Source of the DNA: Roseiarcus sp963776665
Lineage (GTDB): Bacteria > Pseudomonadota > Alphaproteobacteria > Rhizobiales > Beijerinckiaceae
Assembly (NCBI GenBank): GCA_963776665.1
Contig: CAVZNQ010000023.1
Coordinates: 186,001 to 250,000, forward strand
DNA: 64,000 nt
Direction: 5' to 3'
Notes under the pieces: model-generated
Seen by the model: the letters and a program-made list of their open reading frames with translations, nothing else
Told to the model about the DNA's origin: nothing
The model's database searches: none
Program-made: the position numbers and the translations under genes
Part shown: positions 1-9,720 of the stretch, in pieces
Layout of the letters: each line of letters opens with the position of its first letter
Numbering within the stretch: the first letter of the stretch is position 1

Positions 1-152
1 ACCCGCCCGTTGAACAGCGCGGGCTTGGCTTTCCTGATCCGCGTCCAGTGCGCCGCAATGCTCGCCGCCTGACGTTCGGCGAACGCCCACCGCGCGGGCT
101 CGAACGCGAGGTCAAGCTCGCCGACTTCGAGAAGGCGCGTCGGCTCGCTCAC
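1..152 (-). CDS. NUDIX-hydrolase-like protein, N-terminal part (runs off the window)
   Basis: A GTG start at 152 opens a frame that is still open at base 1, about 50 residues. It reads SEPTRLLEVGELDLAFEP followed by a run ending KPALFNGRV, which resembles the N-terminal lead of alphaproteobacterial NUDIX-like hydrolases; the NUDIX box itself lies outside the window. The GTG overlaps the proper TGA of the upstream phzF by 4 bases (GTGA), so the two were probably translationally coupled. Because of the indel in phzF, the phzF frame as given runs straight into this one. The family call rests on a short stretch and is tentative. Confidence 0.45.
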   Translation of the reverse strand, partial: MSEPTRLLEVGELDLAFEPARWAFAERQAASIAAHWTRIRKAKPALFNGR

Positions 153-1040
153 AGGTCGAGCGAGCCGCTGGAGACGACGACGACCGAGCCTCCGATCGTC
201 GCGGCCGCGAGGACGCCGGCTTCGATCGTCACGCTGAGCGCGATCAGAACTCGGCCGGCCCATCTCGAAGCCCTGCTCGATCGTAAGGGTGTGCTCGCCG
301 TCGCCCGGGCGGTCGAACGCCTGGACCACGCCGGCGAAGGCGGCGGCCGCGCTGCCGGTCGCCGGATCTTCCCTCCCTTCCCAAAACATCCGGGCGTGAA
401 ACGTCGACCCGTTCTGCTCGGCTTCGCGGGTGTAAAGATAGGCCCATGGCCCGCCGCCCTCGCCGTGCGTCCGGCCGGGGCGGGCGGCTCGCATTGCGGC
501 GAGCGAACGGACGGGCACGAAGAGATAGGGGACCCCGGCGCTATAAAGGCTCGGCTCGTGCGCGTCGAAACCGATGTCGTCGGGGTCGAGACCGAGGCCC
601 CGGGCGATTTCCGCCGCCGGCGGCGGCTTGCCGTCGAGCCGCTCGGGCAGTCTCGGCAGGTCGAAAGAGGCGGCGAGCGCGCGGCCCTGGCGGTGGCGCG
701 CGCTGCAAACGACGTCGCCGACCGCTTCCTCGAGCACGATCCTGAGGTCCTGGGCGGCGAGCAGATCGCCGGCCCTCTGGTGTGCGATCAGGGCCGCCGT
801 TCCGATCGTCGGATGGCCGGCGAACGGCAGCTCGCGCTGCGGGGTGAAAATCCTTACGCGCGCGGTGTTGACGGCGTTCCTCGGCTCGAAAACGAACACG
901 GTCTCGGAGAGGTTGAACTCGCCGGCGATCGCCTGCATGCGGGCGTCGCTGAGCCCATCGGCGTCGAGCACGACGGCGAGAGGATTGCCAGCCAGCGCCG
1001 TCTCGGTGAAAACATCAAGCGTTTGGAAACGGCGCGCCAT
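149..1040 (-). pseudogene. PhzF-family epimerase/isomerase, frameshifted near its C-terminus
   Basis: The protein begins MARRFQTLDVFTETALAGNP and shows the PhzF hallmarks: the catalytic-Glu segment FNLSETVFV near residue 45, GHPTIGTA near residue 80, and a second-half EDPATGSAAAAFAG segment. PhzF proteins are two-lobed isomerases of diaminopimelate-epimerase fold; the substrate cannot be deduced here. After EQGFEMGRPS the homologous C-terminus (IALSVTIEAGVLAAATIGG and onward) is found only in the next frame, so one extra base lies at about 248-249. The restored frame ends at TGA 149-151, giving about 297 residues, the normal family length. It may be a real pseudogene or a sequence error. Confidence 0.8.
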
Positions 1041-1091
1041 CAGACGAAAGTCCCGCGCCCGTGGCGCTCCTCGAAAGGCCGGCGCGCCCGG

Positions 1092-1463
1092 TCAATACCA
1101 GGAGAACAGAGGCCCGTCGACGCCGGGCTGGGAGACGGTAATCAGCGGCCAATTCGATTGCGGGAGCGAAACCGGATTCGGCAGGCGGTCGGTTCCGCGC
1201 ACGCCGACGAAGGTCCCCTGGACCGTGTCGCGCTGCGGCGGCCTGAAGGTGTCGGTGACGTAGCCGTTGCGTGAGCCGACGGGCGCCCACGTGCCCATGG
1301 TCAGCCAGGGTTCAACGCCGCGCTCATGAATGGTGATGTCATGACCGGCGGGGGCCGCCGCCGGATGGTGCGCATGGCGATGGACCGTCTGCGCTTGGGC
1401 GCAGGATGACGCGAGCGCGATTCCGAGCGTGACGCCTGCGACCAGACTGAACGGATGTGTCAT
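1092..1463 (-). CDS. small secreted protein of unknown function
   Basis: 123 residues. The N-terminus MTHPFSLVAGVTLGIALASS followed by CAQAQT is a typical Sec signal peptide with an AQA cleavage site. The mature part begins with a His-rich stretch (HRHAHHPAAAPAGHD) and ends in a Gly/Pro-containing tail. No catalytic motif is visible. I start at ATG 1463 rather than the ATG six codons upstream because the signal peptide begins properly there. It sits alone between phzF and pdxY, all on the minus strand. The His-rich start could bind metal, but this is only a guess. Confidence 0.6.
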   Translation of the reverse strand: MTHPFSLVAGVTLGIALASSCAQAQTVHRHAHHPAAAPAGHDITIHERGVEPWLTMGTWAPVGSRNGYVTDTFRPPQRDTVQGTFVGVRGTDRLPNPVSLPQSNWPLITVSQPGVDGPLFSWY

Positions 1464-1553
1464 GAACGTTCCCCTTCTCACCGCCCATATAACACCGAAA
1501 TCCCTTCACTCATGCGCCGACGTGCAAAAAAAGTAAATCCGCGCCCGGACGGA

Positions 1554-2408
1554 TCAAACCGGCTCGGGGGCGAAGAGCCGAGACGGCCGGACGAGTTCGT
1601 CCTGCGCGGCGATCAGGGCCAGTTCGCGCGCGCCCGCCGCCTCGGTGGCGGTCACGACTGCAAAAACCGACGACGCCGCGCGCGACAGGGCCACGGGCGT
1701 TGCGCCCGTCTCGAGCCAATGATGGAAGAACAGCGCGGCGAATAGGTCGCCCGCGCCATTGACTGCAATCGGGACCTTTGGCGTCCGCAATCGCCAAAAG
1801 CCCGTTTCGTCCCCGGCCAGCATGTCGAGAGCGTCGGCCGGCGTGTCGTCGAGCGTCAGCGATTTCGCGACGACGACCCGCGGTCCGCGCCCGCGGAGCG
1901 CCGCGATCGCCCGCCGCGCCGTCCCCAGATCGTCGGCCGGCTCGCCGGTCAGCCATTCGAGCTCGAAGGCGTTGGGCGTCGCAATGGTCGCCAGCGGCAG
2001 GGCGTGGTCGCGGAAGAACTCGCCGACCCCCGCGGCGACGTAGCTTCCGCGCCCGACGTCGCCGATCACCGGATCGCAAGCGTAAACGGCTTCAGTGTTC
2101 GAGGCGCGGATCGCCGCGAGCGCGCGCAAGGCGGCCTCGCCGATCTCCGGCTTGCCGATGTAGCCAGTCAAGAGCCCAGCGCAGCGGGTGAGCGCGCCGA
2201 TCGCCTGCAATCCGGCGACGCACTCGTCGATCATGCCGGCGTCGAATGTCCGGCCGCGCCAGCCAGGATAGCCGGCGTGGCTCGAGAACTGCACCGTCAT
2301 CAGCGGCCAGACCTCGCGCCCGAGCCGTTGCAGCGGAAACACCGCCGCCGAATTGCCGACATGGCCGAAGACGACATGCGACTGGATGGAAAGGATCGGA
2401 GCGAGCAT
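1554..2408 (-). CDS. pdxY: pyridoxal kinase PdxY
   Basis: 284 residues. It phosphorylates pyridoxal (and related B6 vitamers) to pyridoxal 5'-phosphate in the salvage pathway, in the cytoplasm. The start MLAPILSIQSHVVFGHVGNS matches the PdxK/PdxY N-terminal substrate-binding signature (SIQSxVxxGxVGNxA), which fixes the start at ATG 2408; the upstream extension does not fit. Later landmarks are CDPVIGDVGRGSYV, TPNAFELEWLTG, and the ribokinase-superfamily anion-hole/catalytic segment NGAGDLFAALFF, which carries the catalytic Asp. Length and domain order are normal. Confidence 0.92.
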   Translation of the reverse strand: MLAPILSIQSHVVFGHVGNSAAVFPLQRLGREVWPLMTVQFSSHAGYPGWRGRTFDAGMIDECVAGLQAIGALTRCAGLLTGYIGKPEIGEAALRALAAIRASNTEAVYACDPVIGDVGRGSYVAAGVGEFFRDHALPLATIATPNAFELEWLTGEPADDLGTARRAIAALRGRGPRVVVAKSLTLDDTPADALDMLAGDETGFWRLRTPKVPIAVNGAGDLFAALFFHHWLETGATPVALSRAASSVFAVVTATEAAGARELALIAAQDELVRPSRLFAPEPV

Positions 2409-2627
2409 GGCCGACGAGACGCCGATTCGCTGGCCAGCGTCAAAGCGAAGCCGCCTCCCGGTCATTCGCGCTGTGAACGTGGCGCTCTGACGGGCTGCTC
2501 GAACCTTCGCCAACGGCCAGAACGTCGAGGCCGTAGCGATCGCCTAAATCGTTGCTGGACGCCGTCATGGCGATGCAAAAGAATGGGTCGACAATCCGAT
2601 GAGACGCGGTTGAGGAGGAGCGGCGCG

Positions 2628-4023
2628 ATGAGCAGAGCAGGATGCGGGATAGGCCTTGTCGCGTTGGCGATGAGCATCGTCGCGGCCGACGCCCAGAGCG
2701 CGACCAACATGGCCGCTCTCAAAGGCCTGGCCCCGGTCTCCGCCCTGTCGAGCAGCCCGGACGGCAGGGCCGCCCTGGCCTCCAACTACACAGTCACCGG
2801 CGGAATCCAGACTGGAGTCGTACGGCAACCCACCTTGCTGCCGTTCGCCGAACAGCAGCAGCAGGCGCTTCGCGACGCCTTTATCACCGACGGCAATCTG
2901 ACCCAGCTCGCGGACGGCCTGGGCACGACGCTCGGGGCGGCATATCAGGCGCGCGCGCATTATCTCGATCGGGAGCGATTCACCAGTATCTCCAAGACCA
3001 TCGACCAGCGTGATCGCCTACGCCAACTCGACGTCGGGATCGGATTCGAACGTCGGCAAATATTTCTTCGCCAACGGCACGACAGACGGCAAGAAGCCGG
3101 TTTCCGACCAGGCTCTGGCTATCTTCACGGATATTCACGGGGCGCCGGATCCGTTCGGCATCGCCTATGGCCGACCGGGCGGGACGCCGGGCGTTGACAA
3201 GTACGGGAACTCTCGGCCGTTCCAGACCGAACCCACGATCCTGCCGATTGTGGGGCCGGACTACTTCAATGTTCCGGCCAGCAATGATGTCTATAACCAA
3301 GGCCCGATCATGAACCTGATCGACAGCCCATCCTTCCCGAGCGGGCACACGACATACGGATACATGGGTTCGCTTGTGCTCGCTCTGCTGGCGCCTGAGC
3401 GGTATCAGGAGATGGTCGTTCGTGCGGCAGAATACGGCAATGACCGCATCATCATGGGGGCGCATTACGCCATGGACGTGCTGGGCGGCCGAACGCTGGC
3501 GGCCTACGATCTCGCCCACCTGCTCGCCAACGATCCCGCCTACGTCAACCGCGCGCTGAAGGATTTCGCCAGGGCGACGGCAATGTCCAACCCTCAGGTC
3601 CCGGAGACGATCAGCGACTTCCCGGCGGCCGTCGCGGCGGCCCAAGCCGACCTGACCACGGCGCTGGAGGCGGCTTGCGGAAATACGGTTGCAGTTTGCG
3701 CGCGTCAGGACATCGGCCGCTTCAACGCGCCTGCAATGAATGAGGCGTTCTACGCCACAACGCAGACCTACGGGCTGGCGATCGCGCATCCGGAAATCGC
3801 GGACAAGATTGAGGATGTCGGCGCCTTGGCGCCCGAGGCCGGGAACCTCCTCACAGCGGCTTTCCCGAAGCTCAGCCTCGAGGAGGCGAACCGCATCCTG
3901 ACCGAGACCGAAGGACCGGGCGGCGGCTTTCTCGACGACGGTTCCGCTTTTGGCGTCTATTCCCGGCTGAACCTCTATGCCGCCGCAGGACGCGCGGCCG
4001 CGCTCTCCCGCACCAAACCCTGA
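2628..4023 (+). pseudogene. secreted PAP2-superfamily acid phosphatase, one frameshift
   Basis: ATG 2628 follows TGAGGAGGAGC, a strong ribosome-binding site. The signal peptide (MSRAGCGIGLVALAMSIVAA) is followed by a class-A acid-phosphatase-like N-domain. At base 3009 an extra C moves the reading frame: upstream reads SISKTIDQ, and the continuation VIAYANSTSGSDSNVGKYFF is found only in the next frame from 3010. The downstream part carries the PAP2 motifs SFPSGHTTYG (about residue 230) and NDRIIMGAHYAMDVLGGR, with the His/Asp pair of the phosphatase active site. Corrected length is 464 residues. Predicted role: periplasmic hydrolysis of phosphomonoesters. Confidence 0.82.
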
Positions 4024-4137
4024 CGCATCCGGGGGCGCGCGATTGGGTTTGCCCCTTGAACGGATGGCTTGAGCCCCAGGCGCAAGCCTGAGACAATGCG
4101 CGCGCCCTTCATCTGACCACAGCCGAGGCCCCCTCGC

Positions 4138-5848
4138 ATGAGCGACGCCATCGCTTTTCTTTCTCGCGCGATCGAGCAGGGGCAGGGCCTCGCCGAGGCG
4201 GACATCGTGCTCAAGGGCGGGCGGGTCTTCGATCTCGTGAGCGGCGAACTCGTCAAAAGCGACGTCGCGATCTGCGGCGACCGCATCGTGGGAACGCTCG
4301 GCGAATACCGGGGCAAGCGCGAGATCGACGTCAGCGGCAAGGTGGTGGTTCCCGGCTTCATCGACACCCATTGCCATGTCGAGATCCTCGCTTCTGACCC
4401 CGCTCGAATTCGACCGCTGCGTGCTCGCCCGCGGGGTGACCATGTCGATCTGCGATCCGCATGAGATCGCCAACGTGCTCGGGCAGGCGGGCTTACGCTA
4501 CTTCCTCGACGCGGCGATGCTGACCGCGATGGACCTGAGGGTGCAGCTTTCGAGCTGCGTTCCGGCGACGGCGCTCGAGACCTCGGGCGCGCGGCTCGAG
4601 GCCGACGATCTCGTGGCGTTGGCCGATCATCCCAAGGTGCTTGGCCTCGCCGAATTCATGAACTTCCCCGGCCTTCTGGCGCGCGACCCGTCGTGCCTCG
4701 CCAAGCTCGCGGCGTTCCAGACCCGGCCGATCGACGGGCACAGTCCGCTCCTGAGCGGCCTGGCCCTCAACGGCTACCTGAGCGCCGGCGTGCGCACCGA
4801 CCACGAGGTCACCAACCTGCCCGAAGCGAGGGAGAAGCTCGCCAAGGGTATGCAGATCCTCATTCGCGAGGGATCGGTGTGCAAGGACCTGCACGCGCTC
4901 GCGCCCCTCATCACCGAGCGCAATTCGCCGTTCGTCGCCTTCTGCACCGACGACCGCAATCCGCTCGACATTGCGGAGGAGGGCCATCTCGACTTTCTCA
5001 TCCGCACTGCAATCAGGCTTGGCGCGCCGCCGCTCGCCGCCTACCGCGCCGCGTCGATCTCGGCGGCGCGCATCTTCGGGCTGCGCGATCGCGGTCTGGT
5101 GGCGCCCGGCTGGCGCGCCGATCTCGTCGTCATCGACGATCTCGAGCATTGCGCCGTCTCAAGGGTGATCGCGGGCGGACGCCTCGTCGATGACGCCCTG
5201 TTCGCCGCGCGCTCGCCGCTTGCGCCGGTCGGGCGGGGGAGCGTGAAGGCGAAGCGGGTCGAGCCGGCCGATTTCGTCGCTCACGGGCAGGGGCCCTCGA
5301 CCCAGGCCATCGGCGTCATTCCCGGCAAGATCATCACCGACCGCGTCCCCGTGACTCTGCCGTTCAAGAACGGCGAGCGCGGGGTCGATCTTGACCAGGA
5401 CGTCGTCAAAGTCTCGGTCGTCGCCCGCCACGGCGTCAACGACAACCGGGCTACCGCCTTCGTCAAGGGCTTCGGCATGAAGAGGGGCGCGATCGCGTCA
5501 TCGGTCGGCCATGACAGCCACAACCTTTGCGTGGTCGGCGCCGACGAGGCCGACATGGCGGCGGCGGTCAACCGCTTGCGGGAGACTGAGGGCGGGTTCG
5601 CGGTTGCGCGCGACGGCAAGGTGGTCGCAGAGCTGCCGCTTCCGGTTGCGGGCCTGATGAGCCTCAAAAGCTTCGAGGAGGTGCGCGAGGCGCTGATTCC
5701 GTTGCGAGCAAGCGCCAAAGGCCTGGGAGTGACGCTTGCCGAGCCGTTCCTGCAAGTGGCCTTCCTGCCGCTTCCGGTGATCCCGCATCTCAAGATCACC
5801 GACATGGGCCTTGTCGACGTCGACAAGTTCGAGTTCGTGCGCGACTAA
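4138..5848 (+). pseudogene. ade: adenine deaminase, one frameshift near the N-terminus
   Basis: Adenine deaminase converts adenine to hypoxanthine plus ammonia in purine salvage. The first frame gives the amidohydrolase start (ADIVLKGGRVFDLVSGELVK) up to GFIDTHCHVE. The metal-site continuation SSLLTPLEFDRCVLARGVT lies in the next frame, so an extra A at about 4384 splits the metal-binding HxH segment from the barrel. The rest is a textbook Ade: DPHEIANVLG, EFMNFPG, HSPLLSG, FCTDDRNP, and a C-terminal domain with VARHGVNDN and GHDSHNLCVVG. Corrected length is 569 residues, normal for the family. As given, the protein would be truncated. Confidence 0.88.
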
Positions 5849-5876
5849 ACTCGCGTCGAACCGGGCGCCCGCCCAG

Positions 5877-6254
5877 TCAACTCTTGCGCCGCGCCGCCGC
5901 GCCAAACACGATCGCCAGCGCGATCCACGACAGGATCAGGGTCGTGCCGCCGATCGGAGCGGCGAAAGGGAAGAGGCGCTCGCCGGTGAACGCGTGCGCC
6001 GCGAGCTCGGCCGCAAACAGCGTCGCGCCGGCTTCCATCACGAAGCCGACAATGACGAGCGCGCGCCCCGGCGCGGCCGGGAGGCCGGCGAAGGCTGCGA
6101 TCGCCAGCGCCGCGCAGGCGTGCAGGATGAGGAAATCGGCGCCCCTCAGCGCGAGTTCGCCTCCGTTCGCGTGAACCCCCGCGGCGGCGAGCGCCCCGCC
6201 GGCCGCGCCCATCAGCGCGGCGACGCCTGCGAGGATGAAAGGCAAGCGGTTCAT
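5877..6254 (-). CDS. DUF423-family small membrane protein
   Basis: 125 residues with four predicted membrane segments (about residues 5-28, 40-60, 65-85 and 97-120). The pattern of an N-terminal Gly/Ala-rich helix (AGVAALMGAAGGALAAAGVHA), LILHACAALAIA and a final ATLFAAELAAHAF plus GGTTLILSWIALAI is that of the DUF423 (YgdD-type) inner-membrane family, whose function is unknown. It lies tail-to-tail with ade, 28 bp away, and is transcribed away from the formaldehyde dehydrogenase gene. Length is normal. Confidence 0.8.
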   Translation of the reverse strand: MNRLPFILAGVAALMGAAGGALAAAGVHANGGELALRGADFLILHACAALAIAAFAGLPAAPGRALVIVGFVMEAGATLFAAELAAHAFTGERLFPFAAPIGGTTLILSWIALAIVFGAAARRKS

Positions 6255-6432
6255 CTCATGGCTCCGTCAGCGACGATCAATCGGCGCCCGAGAAGCAGTC
6301 CGCCCGGCGGGCGCTTGTCAAGACGCGACAAACCCTCGATGCCAAAACGCGTGCAGCGCGATCCCACGGGTAAGCCTTGGCGGGGCGCCGGTTCTCGGCT
6401 TTAGTCGACCGGCCGAGTCAAGGAGGACGCCC

Positions 6433-7560
6433 ATGAAGACCCGCGCCGCCGTCGCCGTCGCCGCCGCCAAGCCGCTCGAGGTGACCGAGGTCGATCTCGA
6501 AGGCCCCCGCGACGGCGAGGTTCTGATCGAGGTCAAGGCGACGGGCATCTGCCACACCGACGATTTCACCCTCTCGGGCGCCGACCCGGAGGGCCTGTTT
6601 CCCGCCATTCTCGGCCACGAGGGGGCGGGCGTCGTCGTCGAAGTCGGGCGGGGCGTGACCAGCGTGCGCAAGGGCGATCACGTCATTCCGCTTTACACGC
6701 CCGAATGCCGCCAGTGCCCATCGTGCCTGTCGCGCAAGACCAACCTTTGCACGGCGATTCGCGCCACGCAGGGGCAGGGCGTGATGCCCGACGGCTCCTC
6801 CCGCTTCTCGAAGGGCGAGGAAAAGATCTTTCATTACATGGGCTGCTCGACGTTCTCGAACTTCACCGTGCTGCCGGAGATCGCGCTCGCCAAGGTCAAT
6901 CCCGACGCGCCGTTCGACAAGATCTGCTACATCGGCTGCGGCGTCACGACTGGAATCGGCGCCGTCCTGAACACCGCCAAGGTCGAGGCGGGCGCGACGG
7001 CGGTCGTGTTCGGCCTCGGCGGCATCGGCCTCAATGTCATTCAGGGCCTAAAGCTCGCGGGCGCCGACATGATCATCGGCGTCGATCTCAACAACGATAG
7101 GAAGGCCTGGGGCGAGCGGTTCGGCATGACCCATTTCGTCAATCCGAACGAGGTCGGCAAGGAACTCGTGCCCCATCTCGTCAACATGACCAAGCGCGGG
7201 GCCGATCAGATCGGCGGCGCCGACTACACCTTCGACTGCACCGGCAACGTGACGGTCATGCGCCAGGCGCTCGAAGCCAGCCATCGCGGCTGGGGTCAGT
7301 CGATCATCGTTGGCGTCGCGGGCGCCGGTCAGGAAATCTCGACCCGACCGTTCCAGCTCGTCACCGGGCGGGTGTGGAAGGGCACCGCCTTTGGCGGGGC
7401 GCGCGGGCGCACCGATGTGCCGAAGATCGTCGAGTGGTACATGGCCGGCAAGATCGAGATCGACCCGATGATCACGCATACGCTCAAGCTCGCCGACATC
7501 AACAAGGGGTTCGAGCTGATGCACAAGGGCGAAAGCATTCGAAGCGTGGTGGTGTATTAG
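6433..7560 (+). CDS. frmA: S-(hydroxymethyl)glutathione dehydrogenase / class III alcohol dehydrogenase
   Basis: 375 residues. It oxidises S-hydroxymethylglutathione (formaldehyde plus glutathione) with NAD to S-formylglutathione, the main glutathione-linked formaldehyde detoxification step. ATG 6433 is preceded by AAGGAGGACGCC, which decides the start over in-frame upstream codons. Visible motifs: catalytic zinc GICHTDDF and GHEGAG, structural zinc cysteines in CRQCPSCLSRKTNLC, the class-III region YMGCSTFSNFTVL, and the Rossmann motif GLGGIGLNVIQG. No esterase partner (frmB) adjoins it. Confidence 0.95.
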   Translation: MKTRAAVAVAAAKPLEVTEVDLEGPRDGEVLIEVKATGICHTDDFTLSGADPEGLFPAILGHEGAGVVVEVGRGVTSVRKGDHVIPLYTPECRQCPSCLSRKTNLCTAIRATQGQGVMPDGSSRFSKGEEKIFHYMGCSTFSNFTVLPEIALAKVNPDAPFDKICYIGCGVTTGIGAVLNTAKVEAGATAVVFGLGGIGLNVIQGLKLAGADMIIGVDLNNDRKAWGERFGMTHFVNPNEVGKELVPHLVNMTKRGADQIGGADYTFDCTGNVTVMRQALEASHRGWGQSIIVGVAGAGQEISTRPFQLVTGRVWKGTAFGGARGRTDVPKIVEWYMAGKIEIDPMITHTLKLADINKGFELMHKGESIRSVVVY

Positions 7561-7584
7561 GGCAGACTCGAAATTCGCGGCGGC

Positions 7585-7608
7585 GGCGGCGAGGGCCAGC
7601 TCGCCGCC
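7585..7608. terminator. GC-rich hairpin between two convergent genes
   Basis: A perfect 9-bp stem, GGCGGCGAG / CTCGCCGCC, with a 6-base loop lies in the 69-bp gap between the frmA stop (7560) and the stop of the DUF3300 gene (7630, opposite strand). There is no T-run on either side, so it may be a weak or bidirectional terminator, or simply an mRNA 3'-end protecting hairpin. Confidence 0.4.
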
Positions 7609-7629
7609 ACGCCCGGACGCGGTTGAATC

Positions 7630-9512
7630 TTAGAAGTGCGCGACCGGGTTCACCTTCGGCAGATGCGCGCCGTCGGCGAGCCAGCGCGCATAGGTCTCGA
7701 ACGGTATGCCAAGCTCGTCGTAGGAGACGCGCAGATACCCGTCCTGACCGTAGGTCACCGCCTCCGGCATGACCGCCTCGACTTCCTGCGCCATCACTCC
7801 GACATAGGCTATGCGGCCGCCGTTGTAGACGAAGCGATAATAGCCGAGCCCGTCGTCGAGTCGCCCGAGCAGGACGATATCGTGCTTGAGGCGCAAATCG
7901 GAGCGACGGCGACCGCCGCCGCCGCCGCGCCCACCACCGCCTCGACGCCCGCCGCCGCTGAATCCACCGCGTCCGCCGCCGTGGAAGCCGCCGCGCCCGC
8001 CGCCGTGGAAGCCGCCTCCGCGCATGCCCGCGCCCCCGAAGCCGCCCGGCCGGGCGCCGCCAAAGCCGCCGTAACCCCCCGGGCGGCCCCCGCCGTAACC
8101 CCCGGGCCGACCGCCATATCCGCCGCCTGGTCGACCGCGATTTCCGCCGCCTGGCCGGTTGGCCGGACAATTCGCGGGGCGCGCGCCGCCAGGACGGCCA
8201 GCCCCGGCGCCCGGACGATTGCCCGCCCCTGGACGATTGCCGACGCCGCCAGGCCTGCCAGCCCCGCCAACTCCTCCGGGCCTGCCAGCCCCGCCGACTC
8301 CTCCAGGCCTGCCAGCCCCGCCGACGCCGCCGGGCCGTCCGGCTCCGCCAATGCCCCGCCGGGTCCGCCAATTCCCCCGGGTCCGCCAATTCCGCCGGGC
8401 CTGCCGGGTCCGCCGACCCCGCCTGGCCTGCCCGCACCGCCGGGGCGGCCGGGCCCGCCGGGCCGATTGCCGATTCCCGGTTTGCTGCCTTGCCCGGGAC
8501 GATAGTTGCCGTTCGGACTCCACTGGCGATTGCCATTGCCGATATTTACGTTGTTGCCGACGTTGATGTTGCCGTTGTTGATCGCCCCGCCGCGCCAGCC
8601 CGCATAGCCGCCATAGGCGCCGCCCCAGCCCGGGTAGAACGCGCCGCTTCCCCAGTTCCACCAGGCGCCGGTCGCCAGCGCGCCGAGCGCGATGCCCGTG
8701 CCGAAGGTGAGCAGCGGCGCGACGACGGGAGCCCCGCCCCACACCGTGTAAGGATCGTAGGAGGGAACGTACATCATCGAGGGATCGGTCGGCACGATCG
8801 CGATGTAATCGCCTCCGCCCTGAGGCGCGATGACGCCTCCACCTGCGCCTCCTGCGGCTGGAGGCGTGCTCGACCCGACCCGCTTCACCGTCTGCTGGGC
8901 GTTCGACTTGAGCGCGCCCGAGCTCTCCGCCTCGGCGCGCAATTGCTGGATCGTCGCCGCGACATCCTGAGGCTGGTTCACGATCGCGTCGCCAAGGTCG
9001 GTCGTCCAGGGAAGATCCTCGCTCATCTTTTTGATGAGGTCTGGAAAACGCGCCATCGCTTTGACCGCGGGGTCCCATTTCTGGCTGTCGATGCCGGAAA
9101 AGTCGTTTTTCGCGACAAGCGCCTGATTTTTCTCAAGCCAGCGCTCCGCTTGAACGATTTCGAGCGGATAGGCGGCCGCGGGCAGAAGCTGCGCGAGCAG
9201 GGCGTCCGGATAAAGCGCGATCGGCGCCAGCAGCTTGCGCAATTCCTCACTGCTGAATTTGTCGGGTTCAGGCGCTGGCTGCTCCGCTTGCCCAGCAGGC
9301 GCCGTGGTCGCTGCCGCCGGAGCTGGGGCTTCCGTCGTCGCGGGCGGCGTGGGCGCAGGCTGAGCAGGCGCTGGGGCTGCAGGCTGCGCCGGCGCCGTTC
9401 CCCCAGCGTCCTGGGCTTCCGCGAGATCCGGGGCGATGGCGAGGGCGAGAGCGAAGGCGATGGCGAGCCAGCCCTGGGTCTGCCGAAGACGGCGGTTCAT
9501 CGCCAGCAGCAT
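7630..9512 (-). pseudogene. secreted DUF3300 protein with Gly/Pro-rich repeats and C-terminal S74 autochaperone, one frameshift
   Basis: Start ATG 9512 follows GGGGAGGAAACT, a strong ribosome-binding site. Order of parts: signal peptide (to AEAQ), Ala/Pro/Gln linker, DUF3300 domain (about residues 75-300, ELRKLLAPIALYPDALLAQL, QKWDPAVKAMARFPDLIKKM, DYIAIVPTDPSMMYVPSYDP), Asn-rich patch, a long Gly/Arg/Pro repeat, and a C-terminal peptidase S74 / intramolecular-chaperone domain (SDLRLKHDIVLLGRL, then YVGVMAQEVEAVMPEAV). A base is missing in the CCCC run at 8354-8357 inside the repeat; the frame before it would end at 7809 in nonsense. Corrected length is about 627 residues. Probably an outer-surface or periplasmic protein; function unknown. 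Confidence 0.8.
8251..8358. repeat. 27-bp tandem repeat inside the DUF3300 gene
   Basis: Three near-identical 27-bp units start at 8251, 8278 and 8305 (AGGCCTGCCAGCCCCGCC plus nine variable bases), followed by a diverged unit at 8332. On the coding strand they encode a GRPGGVGGA-type nonapeptide. The array abuts the frameshift site at 8354-8357 and is a natural spot for slippage. Confidence 0.75.
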
Positions 9513-9720
9513 AGTTTCCTCCCCGTGGATGTTGCGGAGCGCGGCGAAGACCGCATTCACAGGATTTCGAAGCTTACACCGCCACGAGGAGATCAGGAAG
9601 AGGAGGTCATGGAGCCGCGGATCTTGCTGAAATCCGGACGCCAGCTTGCCGCAGCGCCAATCTTCCCCCATGTTGGCGGGCCGGTTTCTTCCTCCGGGCG
9701 TTGAACAAGGGGCTCCGATA

